DNA from: Aurelia coerulea
Lineage: Eukaryota > Cnidaria > Scyphozoa > Semaeostomeae > Ulmaridae
Reading direction: 5' to 3'
DNA length: 64,000 bases
Assembly (NCBI GenBank): GCA_039566865.1
Contig: CM076943.1
Span: 14,246,001-14,310,000 of the forward strand
Below the pieces are notes generated by a model that worked only from the letters and a program-made list of their open reading frames with translations, searched no databases and was not told the DNA's origin. This document shows, in pieces, positions 57,201 to 64,000 of this stretch (position 1 is the first letter of the stretch; every line of letters starts with the position of its first letter). Both the position numbers and the translations under genes were made by a program.

Positions 57201-60200
57201 TGGTAAATACGGAACCACTCTACGCAAGCCTAAAGGGGGCCCACTTTGCAAGAGTAATGGTATGATTCCCTATTGACCAAGTCATATTAGCAAAGCAAAG
57301 AACGCAGGGAAATAAGGGACGAAAAGTCATAATTCTATTTGTTACACAAGAGGGAGGTGGAAATGTATCACAACCATAATATCAACAAAGCTTAAATCTT
57401 TATTGAACATCAAGACATACTTGTCTGCTTCATTGACAGTAATACCAGTGTATGTGGCATTGACAGTATGGTCGCTTCCCACCATATGCAACGTTTATCA
57501 GCTTAGGTACCAAATCATTAAGAAGGCTGGTGTAAAATTAAATGACCTATTTCTTTGAACTGAATGACTTCAAAGAAACTTTAGCTATTACTCTATAGCT
57601 CTAGCGTTGGACGTCGCTGAAATCTTCAATATTTTCAGAATTATAGTGTTTTTCTTCTTTTTCAAAAATTCAAAAGAAATTTTCAAAAAAACGTAAAACC
57701 ATCGTAGTTTCTAAACTATGTGACGCAACATGGAATAATTTCGAAGAAAACCATAGTTAATGGATGTCTACAACATGGCACTGTGTTGCCCAGACCTGGA
57801 AACAATTAAAAAATCGATTTTTTCAAAAGCGATTCCTTTAATTTTTCTCTTATCAACAATGCTCTGAACTCCCTGAAACTGAAAACCGTTTTTTTCTATG
57901 TCTTATGGTTTTTTTTCTGTGAATTTACAAAGTTGTGAAAATCTTCAGTTTTGAATCCAATATGTGATCCAGCTGCTTCTGAAAAACTACTCATTTCTAT
58001 TAAATCAATTGAAACTGTTATATTTGTCCAAACCATTTATACTATGGCTTATCCGAAAGGAAATAGCTTCTTTTACTTGAAAGGAATTTAAGACGAGCTT
58101 ATGGAATTAAATGTGATTTTTTACAATATTAAGATTATTTCATAAAAACACGACTTTTGATTTTCATGTTTTGATTGATGCATCTAAAATACTGTTTTTA
58201 AAAAGTTCACAGTGTTTCACACCAAAGCCGATAGATTTTCCTCTAAATATAACCATTCAAGAATAGAAAAATCAATGAGTTTCACGTGCGAAGACGTGCG
58301 AAAACGTGGATTATATGATTTGCTACCCTAAATCATATGGGCTTTTTCAGGCTACCATTTATGGGGGATGCTTTCCACTCCTCTGAAAACTGTCTTAGAC
58401 TCACCAGAACTCAATACAACTTGGCACAGTTACAGAACAAGTAATTTGTAACTTGTAGCGTAATTTGAGTGTGGTTGCCATGCCTTGTGACGTCACAGTG
58501 ACGTCACAAAGTTGGAAATCTCTGAAAATCAGGCTTCCAAGTTAAATTAGTGTTGAAAGAAGATCTTGCATGAACTTTAAGCAGTTTTTGGCTCAATTTT
58601 TCAACATATTTGATGATTGAGTATTATTTTATTGAAAATGACGATTTTGGACTGATATTTTGGCAGAAATTAACCAATTCTGATGACGTCATTTGTGCTG
58701 CTAATTTGTGCTATGAAATAAGAGACCAAAAGAATTTGCAAAATGGTGATAATCTATTACAAATGTATCATTACAGTGTTTTTATTGAAAAAGTTTGAAG
58801 AAATTCAACAAAATAGCTAATTAGTTCAAAATGGCAGCCAAAATGATGTCATTATAAAAAATGCTGATGTCATCAAATTCCAGAAATTCCGGTATCAAAT
58901 TGAAGCCCTTTGTTTGCTGATTCTATTGCCATATAATACTTCATAATTCAATCAAATCTTTCCATTGAAATCATTGAAAATAATGATTTTGCTGCCTCCT
59001 CCTTCCGAGATTAGGTTCCAGTTCCCCAAGATCACCTCAAAACTGAAATTTTAGAACACAGCTGAATTGGGCATGTAATTGCGCATCTAATGATCCTTTC
59101 CCTGGATATATATGACAATTTTTGAAAAAGTTATGAATTATTTCCCTAAAATGAGATCCCGGGCACATAGTGGCATGGTATCAAGCAAACGTCTGTCACT
59201 CTTCTGGTTTATGATTTAGAAATTTGATAACGTCACATCCTTAAATGAGTTGAAATGTAAGATGCGCTTCAATTTCGAAAAATATTCAAAACTCCTGAAA
59301 AGTCCAATGGTAGAATTATAGATAAGTATCTAAAGTTTCTTTCAAACCATTCAATTAGAAGAAATATTGGGATAGACCTTACAGCTGTTCTACGAAGAAT
59401 CTGGATAAAGCGATATTTTTATACATTTTTATTCGAGAGGTTCGATTGAGTGGCGTTAGAGCGTCTATCACTATTGTACACATCCCGGGGGGGTTACTTG
59501 AACTGGTTTTGGTCGGGGACGTGCCATCGAAGCCTCAAAAACATACCCGTTCCTTATACCAATTTTCCGAAAAAGCATACCCGACTTTATACCAATTTTC
59601 CGAAAAAGTACACCCGACCTTATACCAATTTTCCGAAAATGTATATCCGATCTTATACTTTAACCAAAATCGTGAAAATCGATACCGTTCCTTATACCAA
59701 AATCGCGAAAATCGATACCGTTCCTTATACCAAAATCGCGAAATTCGATACCCTTCCCGATGGCACGTCCCCGTACCCAAAATATGTGAAGTACCCCCCC
59801 CCCCGGGGTACACATTCGAACTTTACACTTTACTGGCTACTTTTCACCTACAGTGTATTTTTTATGTGGATAAACAAGTCAAAAAAATAAAATATAGAAA
59901 CTTTGATATGAGGTGAATATAGCACGACATTTCAAGCACAGCCCGTCATGAAGCCAAATGGAACTTTTTATATATTTTATGTACACTGTTATTGTTGACG
60001 AGAAGCAAAGGATATTGAGAGATGATGGTCGAAAATATGGACGAGATTTTTAGGGAATGAGCCAATCCCTATTTTTTTCTGATGGATAAATTGTACTTCT
60101 GCTTTTGTGTTTTTCAATTCGCTTGCATAATAGTGATTTGCGTATTTCAGGCAAGAAATTCAAACATGAGGCACAGACCTATTGGAATCGGAGTCCAGGT

Positions 60201-63200
60201 AAGATTATCTCCATGTGTTATGTAATGTGAACTATAGACATTTGACATTTATTTGGTTTGTTGCATTGATATTAAGTAACGATAGAAGATTGCATATCCT
60301 AGATGCACAATATATCATACTGTCAGTGACTGATTAACCATCATTTAGCGTGGGAGAAATGTGCGACTGTATGCCCTTTTTCATTCATTATTTGATAAAA
60401 GAAGTTAGGAAAGTTCGGTAACAGACAATGCTCTTTCGTTTAAAGACAGCTCATAAGTGGAAGAACGATATCCACTGGGTCGGGACGCCTCCATCATTAA
60501 AGGTAATGTGTCCATGTAAGTACAGCAGCGTATACGCACTTGTCAAAATGTGCTGACACGATGCTGACGAAAAGCCTGAGGACCGCACTGTGATTGGTAG
60601 AATTTAACTGAACACATGCAAAACTAGAATTTAAATTTCACAGCGAGGCTGCCTGCTGTGAGACTTTGGGTTCAGCTCCGGAATCGCAGCCGCAAGTAAG
60701 TCATTAGTCTACTTATATTAGAGCTGGCTATCTTTTTATCAATACCGTCAAATGATCAAATGAAATATCACGTGAAAATGGCAAAGTCGCTGTACTTACA
60801 TGGACACATTACCTTTAAACAAGAGGATGAATGAATGAATGAACAGACGGTAACTGATATCATGTCTCGTAAATTGCTTTTCCAAGTATTGAAAAGCCAT
60901 TCATTAGCCACAGTCATTTTTTGATCTTGCAACGAAATAGTTGTTGCTTTCAATATAGCAGGACTAAAACGAGCTCAAAATGGGGTGACAGAGCTTTCTC
61001 CAACAAGGGACCTTTACTTTGGAACAGGCTCCCGCTCTCTGTAAAAACAATTGGCAATTAAAACTATTTTACGAAAACCCTGGAAAAATCAAACTGCAGG
61101 AATATTCCTCTTAAAATTTCATAGCTACTAGCAAAAACAAAACCAAACAAACAAAAGTTTCTAGCCAACCCTGCTCTATCAAATATGTGTTCCCTTTCAT
61201 TTTTTCTTTTATTTTCTTTCATCTTCTGGTTCAAAAAAAATTGTTCTTCCCTTTTACATTTAAAGCTGACTGTGATCGTAGCTTAGTTGTTAATTAGAAT
61301 TATATCTGTTTCGTACAATTGTAATGTATTCCATAACTTTATATTATAACTTTATCAACATATAATAGTTAAAGCTTTGTTGTGTTCTTGTTTTTGTAAG
61401 CGCCCTAGACTAGATAAGCATTGCTTTTTCTAGGGCGTACAAATCAGTAAGTATTTAGTTTTAGCTGATTTGTGAATAAATATCATCAATATAGTTCATG
61501 CTGCCTGCAATTATGTTAATTTTGTCACAGGGCTTTGCTGACTGTTTAATCATGATGAGATATACATTTGAAAGCCCAGAAGCAGCACTTCTAAACAAGC
61601 AAATTTTCGAAACCATCTACTACGCAGCTTTGGAGGTAAGTTTTTGATAAAATCAATGATTTCTATGAACCTCATTTTCGCCCTTCTGCTTTTGTTAGTA
61701 ATATGTTAGTAACAGTGCGTTTGTTTGTTAGTAATATAGTGATTCCGTTTCGTTGAATAGGATATCTGTTGTGACTTTAAGAAGTGATGCAACATAGAAA
61801 ACAGCACTTCTGTCTATTCCGCCATGATAACTTCAATACACAACAAGGGCCTAGGCCGAAGCTCCAATATCAACAACATCAACAAAGACAAATACACAAC
61901 AACCATATTGTTCAAACAAAGTTTCAGTGTAATTGTGGTTGGGTTTAACTGAGCATCCACTTCTGGTCTTATATAATGTTCTCTCGCTTTTACCTTGGAC
62001 TTGATTTCCCTCATCTTGAACCGGACCATTTTCAACATTATCTGCTGAACTGTTCTATTCATTAAAGTAAATGAACGGAGATATAGCGAAATAATCTAAA
62101 CATAGCACAAAAGAACGGCAGGCGCCATTAATCTTCCTTTTGTCTTCATCGATCAAGAACATCAATACAATAGGTTATATTTAGATGGACCCAGTCCCCC
62201 TAGCTAAGTTGCTTTTTAACCCCGTTGATTTACTTTAACTCTAAGGTACTCACTATTGTTCTCTTCCGATTCTTTATTCTTTTGATACTTATCTCCTGGT
62301 TCATCTCTGGCTCACTCTGTCCCGGAATGATATTATCATACGTTTCACGTATGTGCCTTCTATTTCGTCGATATGTTTCTCTCTCTGTTTCAACTACATT
62401 GTGCATAACTTTTTGTTTCTTCACAGTCCCTCTTCTCCTTCTGCCGCTTGGCTCAACTTGAACTCTTACTGTTTAGCCACACTGCAACCAGTGCAATTTC
62501 TTTGTACCTCTGTCATCCTTAACGAATTTCTTTGAATTTACTATGGCCTTAGGCTTCAGAACATTTTGCTTTACAGGAACATTTGTTCTTTGTACCCTAC
62601 CCATGCTGGACTTCTACCATCAATAGGTGTATTACGTAATTGTAACAGAGCCAGCTATTCATTCTCCTCGCTGAGCTTGGCTCTTTCAAGCGTATTTTTC
62701 ACAGTTTGTATAACACGGACAATAAACCCATTGCTTTGTGGGTATCTGGGGCTTACGGGTCATGACAAAACAATTTATAGCATTTGGCGTCTTTTAGTCA
62801 AACCTTCAACAAATACAGACTTGATGTTCGTACTTGGCACAATGTAATACAGTGGCATACTTTAATGCTAGACTTGGCCAAAGGTTGTTATTTACGCTTT
62901 ATTGGGTCTTTTAACAGTGTGGAAACGCATTTTGATGCAAAAAATGTGTATGCAGTTATGGTCGTGGATAGGACACCTGACATCTTGTGAAAATAGAAGT
63001 TACAAACAAAAAATGAAAGAAGTTACGGTACTTGGTGGTTTCATGGTATGTAACTGAAATTAGACACAATCTTAATCAAACCGACCAGTTTTGTGGCTTA
63101 AACATACAGTCAGTTGGAATAGATTATGTGAGGCTAAAATCGATACGATTCTCGATAGATCTTGACTTTGCCTTTTTTTCGTCACAGGCATCAGCAGAGC

Positions 63201-64000
63201 TAGCAGGTAAAGATGGCCCATACGAATCATACCCAGGATCACCTGCAAGCAAGGGAATACTACAATACGACATGTGGAATGTAACGCCAACAGATATGCT
63301 TGCGAAACCAGGAGAAGTAACGCCAACAAATCTTGACTGGCGAGCGCTTAAAGAATTGATTGCCAAGTACGTAACATTTCAACTTGATATATATTTCTTG
63401 GAAGATTATTGGTTCGTGGCATTTCACCATAGATTAAAATTTTTGCTCTCAACGAAAGATTTTTTGCTTGAATCGAATCAAATTTTTAATAAAAGGATTC
63501 TTCAACCATTTAAATGGCTTGGTAACAATTTAACAAACGTATATGTGTTTATTAGGAAATGCATTCGTCTTTCCTTCAAGGTAACATTTGTTGATAAGTT
63601 AGAAAATGTTCTCGAAGAAACCATTTTCCAATTGTCAAAAGATGAATAGACCTTTTAGCTATTCTGAAAAGAATCAGAATCGAACGCAATTTTGCTACAT
63701 TTTGTGGAATTTTTGAATGTGCACAATAGTGATAGAAGTTCTAACGCCACTCGATCGAATGCCGCGTATAAAAATGTATAAAAATAATGCTCGATCCAGG
63801 CTCTTTTGTAGAATAGCTAAAAGGTCTATTGTCCTGCATCAATTTCTTTGAAATATTTTCTGCCTGCATTCGTTACTTGAAGATGTATTCTCTTTTACCG
63901 TTTGGACCAGTTTTAGACAACAAGTGTTAAATTTAATTCCAGCCCTATTGAATATCTGATTGGTTTGTTTTCAGGAATGGATTACGAAACAGTTTGTTGT
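39255..64000 (+). CDS. RRM1: Ribonucleoside-diphosphate reductase large subunit (5' part of gene)
   Basis: Exons: 39255-39285, 39611-39702, 41264-41441, 44279-44379, 47710-47769, 48947-49291, 49815-50140, 52672-52807, 53349-53414, 54221-54337, 56204-56260, 60151-60198, 61531-61635, 63188-63366 and 63975-64000 (continues). Every junction is GT-AG and in phase, giving about 622 residues. RRM1 reduces ribonucleoside diphosphates to deoxyribonucleotides with the RRM2 radical subunit, in the cytosol. In order: ATP-cone region with [48 protein letters not shown] with redox Cys223; [27 protein letters not shown] with Asn432, Cys434 and Glu436; AVCNLAS with Cys449; [26 protein letters not shown]. Numbers are human plus five. 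The missing 3' part should carry the C-terminal cysteines. Introns, up to about 3.9 kb, are full of transposons. Confidence 0.97.
39900..40135 (+). mobile_element. Retroelement 3' tail ending in (ATGT)n
   Basis: Text ending CTGAGTCAACAAATAAAAAT is followed by about six TATG repeats (40106-40130). An A-rich end and a tetranucleotide tail suggest the 3' end of a non-LTR element or SINE. Family not recognised. Confidence 0.4.
40585..40872. mobile_element. Foldback/MITE, GGCGACCATCTCAAAAATGT termini
   Basis: Left AAGGCGACCATCTCAAAAAT, right AACATTTTGAGTCTGTCGCC; outer bases pair with TAATCGTC. A second inverted pair lies just upstream (about 40440-40590, GGTGAGGAACTTTTTATCAG against GGTAAAAAGTCCCTCACC). 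Confidence 0.6.
41708..41957 (-). mobile_element. tRNA-derived SINE (class II tRNA-like head)
   Basis: Read on the minus strand, it begins GAGCGCGTGGCCGAGTGGTT with an A box (about 41934-41950) and a B box GGTTCGAATCC (41898-41888), as in serine or leucine tRNAs. About 150 bases of unrelated body and a short (CCTA)n tail (41708-41726) follow. It lies in RRM1 intron 3. Confidence 0.75.
42190..43320. mobile_element. Possible degenerate DNA transposon in RRM1 intron 3
   Basis: CTCATTCATGCCC near 42220 is inverted by GGGCATGAATGAG near 43300. Next to the right end TGTGACGACTGTAGTCG and TGTGACGCCTGTAGTCG are direct repeats. Minus frames at 42379-42660, 42720-42908 and 42956-43195 could be remnants of one protein, but I recognise no domain. 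Confidence 0.4.
44442..45899. repeat. Large foldback with about 550-base arms in RRM1 intron 4
   Basis: Arms 44442-44996 and 45353-45899 are inverted copies (AACCATGTACTCTTAGATTT, TTTGGCCGCCATTTTGAA, TCCTTTGTTCATACTTGACT), diverged by scattered changes. The spacer carries four copies of ACCACCTTAA or AGCCACCTTAA on alternating strands, including a small hairpin at 45295-45348. A transcript of this intron would contain a long imperfect duplex. Confidence 0.8.
46014..47015. mobile_element. TTAA-type element, CCCTAT termini with G runs
   Basis: Left CCCTATTTATACTGG followed by a G run and CG, right CGCCCAGTACAGATAGGG. The flanks are TTAG (46010-46013) and TTAA (47016-47019), a TTAA duplication with one change. 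TTAA plus CCCT-type ends fits piggyBac. About 1 kb, no transposase; an inner G run and GCGCCCCCC lie near the right end. It contains a short (GAT)n at about 46373. Confidence 0.65.
47985..48255. mobile_element. Partial copy of the TTATAAGAAAC MITE family
   Basis: About 200 bases match 31560-31800 (CAACTGTTTGG, TTTGGGAGCCC, TAAGAAACTGCCTACC). The termini are too altered to define. Confidence 0.55.
48334..48720. repeat. Tandem repeat of about 170-base units in RRM1 intron 5
   Basis: Units start at about 48334, 48503 and 48676 with GAATGTCCGCGATGTCC or similar and end TTTTGAAGAATTA. Two full units and one partial; each contains a GATGTCCRY and GCGGAYRT theme. Confidence 0.7.
48947..49291 (+). 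CDS. RRM1: RRM1 exon 6, first redox cysteine and specificity loop
   Basis: 115 codons from [10 protein letters not shown] to GSYISG. It contains the active-site cysteine in LSSCFLL and SDSIEG of the allosteric specificity region. ISKWAGGIG has tryptophan where animal enzymes I know have serine (ISKSAGGIG), and CIRAFGSYI has phenylalanine in place of threonine. Confidence 0.96.
49395..49505. repeat. ACCTGAACCCA minisatellite in RRM1 intron 6
   Basis: Degenerate 10-22 base units such as CACCTGAACCCA and AGCAGTAACCCA repeat for about 110 bases. Confidence 0.7.
50355..50780. mobile_element. Poly-G/C-capped minisatellite element, TSD GTTGTAT
   Basis: Left CCCCGGGGGTACTCATATTT, right TAGTACTCCTGGGG. 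GTTGTAT flanks at 50348-50354 and 50781-50787. CAGGGTAT units occur at 50641, 50673 and 50705, exactly 32 bases apart. Non-coding. Confidence 0.82.
50789..51595. mobile_element. hAT-like element, CAGTGGTGG termini, 8-base duplication GTTGTATA
   Basis: Starts CAGTGGTGGGCTCCCC and ends GGAGCCAGTCCGCCACTG. GTTGTATA flanks at 50781-50788 and 51596-51603. 807 bases, no transposase seen. The left duplication coincides with the right duplication of the preceding G-capped element. Confidence 0.83.
51826..52243. mobile_element. hAT-like element, CAGGCCCGA termini, 8-base duplication TATGTAAC
   Basis: Left CAGGCCCGATACCAACC, right CTAGCTTCGGCCCTG, with TATGTAAC exactly at 51818-51825 and 52244-52251. 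418 bases with a long C run near the right end. Confidence 0.88.
53349..54337 (+). CDS. RRM1: RRM1 exons 9 and 10, catalytic Asn/Cys/Glu and second redox cysteine
   Basis: Exon 9 (53349-53414) encodes [17 protein letters not shown] with the radical cysteine and its Asn and Glu partners. Exon 10 (54221-54337) begins [14 protein letters not shown] with the partner redox cysteine, and includes an insertion-like stretch [14 protein letters not shown] before KKLKEVTK. Confidence 0.95.
53613..53802. mobile_element. MITE, GACCTTTTAGCTATTC family, copy 1
   Basis: Left TGGACCTTTTAGGTATTATG, right GAGAAAGGTCTATTG; internal CTATCACTTTTGTGCACATT is shared with 59371-59480 and, reversed, with 63646-63829. 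Confidence 0.65.
54527..56159. mobile_element. CCGGGTGTCCCAAAAAAG-type TA element with a nested MITE
   Basis: Left CCGGGTGTCCCAAAAAAGCA, right CATTTTTTAGGACACACTG, TA at 54525-54526 and 56160-56161. Inner arms 55165-55318 and 56018-56145 are inverted (CCCGTTTGTGTGGATGCTGT against CAGCAGCCACACAAACGGG). No transposase frame. Confidence 0.7.
55338..55753. mobile_element. TA-flanked MITE, CAGTAAAAACCCGCACAT termini (nested)
   Basis: Ends CAGTAAAAACCCGCACATGA and TTATGTGCGGGTTTTTACTG with TA at 55336-55337 and 55754-55755. AAGAACCT recurs internally in both orientations. Confidence 0.88.
56707..57350. mobile_element. Foldback with about 110-base termini, shared with 22640-23080
   Basis: Left ATGACTTTTCGTCCCTTGTT with CCCTGCGTTCTTTG is matched inverted by CAAAGAACGCAGGGAAATAA with GGGACGAAAAGTCAT. 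The interior is collinear with 22640-23080 except for about 100 extra bases (57015-57110) carrying the hairpin AAAGACAAATT / AATTTGTCTTT. Confidence 0.75.
57502..59370. mobile_element. Copy of the 4862 foldback family, split by a 1.4 kb insertion
   Basis: Left GGTACCAAATCATTAAGAAG and GGTGTAAAATTAAATGACC, right part GGTTTATGATTTAGAAATTT and ACCATTCAATTAGAAGAAAT. The insertion 57779-59173 divides it. The right terminus is cut off where the next MITE starts. Confidence 0.7.
57779..59173. mobile_element. 1.4 kb element with CACTRTGTKGCCC termini, TSD CATGG
   Basis: Left CACTGTGTTGCCCAGACC, right GATCCCGGGCACATAGTG, with CATGG on both sides (57774-57778 and 59174-59178). The sister copy near 5110-5130 reads straight through this site. 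AT-rich; only short frames with no known domain. Confidence 0.7.
59371..59483. mobile_element. MITE, GACCTTTTAGCTATTC family, copy 2 (interrupted)
   Basis: GATAGACCTTACAGCTGTTC, GGTTCGATTGAGTGGCGTTA and CTATCACTATTGTACACAT match the reverse complement of 63646-63829. It is broken by the G-capped element starting at 59484. Confidence 0.7.
59484..59808. mobile_element. Poly-G/C-capped minisatellite element, TSD TACACAT, 33-base units
   Basis: Left CCCGGGGGGGTTACTTG, right GAAGTACCCCCC...CCGGGG. TACACAT flanks at 59477-59483 and 59809-59815. GGGGACGTGCCATCG / CGATGGCACGTCCCC are inner inverted ends. Between them six 33-base units contain CCTTATACCAA. Because 33 is a multiple of three, several frames stay open on both strands (11-residue repeats such as YQFSEK); I consider these non-coding. 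Confidence 0.88.
60501..60814. mobile_element. TTAA-flanked MITE, AGGTAATGTGTCCATGTAAG termini
   Basis: Ends AGGTAATGTGTCCATGTAAG and CTTACATGGACACATTACCT are perfect inverted repeats, with TTAA at 60497-60500 and 60815-60818. 314 bases, no coding capacity. Confidence 0.88.
60960..61500 (+). pseudogene. 5'-truncated CR1-like LINE 3' end
   Basis: The plus strand encodes [19 protein letters not shown], the C-terminal tail of a LINE reverse transcriptase protein. A long AT-rich 3' region ending TTTGTGAATAAATATCATC follows. Extreme 5' truncation is typical of LINE insertion. It lies in RRM1 intron 12. Confidence 0.72.
63188..63366 (+). CDS. RRM1: RRM1 exon 14 with an 11-12 residue insertion
   Basis: Encodes [18 protein letters not shown] through KELIAK. 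Between VTPTD and LDWRAL it has about 11 residues absent from human RRM1 ([13 protein letters not shown]). The 12-base string GTAACGCCAACA occurs at 63281 and 63317, 36 bases apart. The AA/gtacgt donor joins GAATGG of exon 15 to read KNGLRNSLL. Confidence 0.94.
63646..63829. mobile_element. MITE, GACCTTTTAGCTATTC family, copy 3 (complete)
   Basis: Ends AATAGACCTTTTAGCTATTC and GAATAGCTAAAAGGTCTATT are inverted and extend further inward. 184 bases in RRM1 intron 14, with no interruption, so it is the reference copy for the family. Confidence 0.82.

Noticed and set aside
59446..59916. Overlapping long open frames on both strands with 11-residue repeats ([17 protein letters not shown])
   Set aside because: They arise because the 33-base minisatellite unit is a multiple of three and lacks stops; all frames are open together and the flanking sequence is transposon.
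63032..63649. 205-residue continuous plus frame
   Set aside because: Only 63188-63366 is coding (RRM1 exon 14). The rest is read-through into introns, as the acceptor, donor and conservation limits show.

Overview
This is eukaryotic, metazoan DNA. The coding sequence is split into short exons with GT-AG introns. The genes (TRMT9B/ALKBH8-type methyltransferase, RSBN1/KDM9, PYCR, RRM1) are animal-type, and the AT-rich space between exons is packed with small transposable elements. tRNA-derived SINEs, CR1-like LINE pieces and very many MITEs would fit a marine invertebrate, possibly an anthozoan cnidarian; the species is an inference I cannot prove from the sequence.

Gene layout: (1) 245-3280 (+), the 3' part of a TRM9-like tRNA methyltransferase gene (three exons; the 5' end lies outside the window). 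(2) 20813-30470 (-), an RSBN1/DPY-21-type JmjC gene: four securely placed exons and a probable N-terminal exon that does not join in phase. (3) 33468-34313 (-) and 37536-38405 (-), two complete intronless pyrroline-5-carboxylate reductase paralogues. (4) 39255 to beyond 64000 (+), the large subunit of ribonucleotide reductase: 14 complete exons and the start of a fifteenth, all phases consistent, about the first 620 residues with the redox-active cysteines present. The second PYCR copy and RRM1 are head-to-head with about 850 bases between start codons. The genes are unrelated housekeeping functions (tRNA modification, chromatin, proline synthesis, dNTP synthesis) and do not look like one pathway.

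The rest is mobile DNA. Element boundaries can be fixed from inverted termini plus target-site duplications (TSDs), and several insertions can be confirmed by comparing a filled site with an empty copy of the same repeat elsewhere in the window. Types seen: TA-flanked Tc1/mariner-like families, TTAA-flanked elements, hAT-like elements with 8-base duplications, two SINEs, two LINE pieces, large foldbacks, and a 203-base near-perfect palindrome.

The most unusual signal is a set of about seven elements (4405-4774, 11065-11523, 16757-17176, about 24108-24411, 36043-36854, 50355-50780, 59484-59808). They share an architecture rather than a sequence: ends made of G or C runs, 6-8 base (mostly 7) target duplications, and an interior of about 32-base repeats each anchored on GGG/ACCC. 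I know no named superfamily with this description and offer it as the candidate new system.
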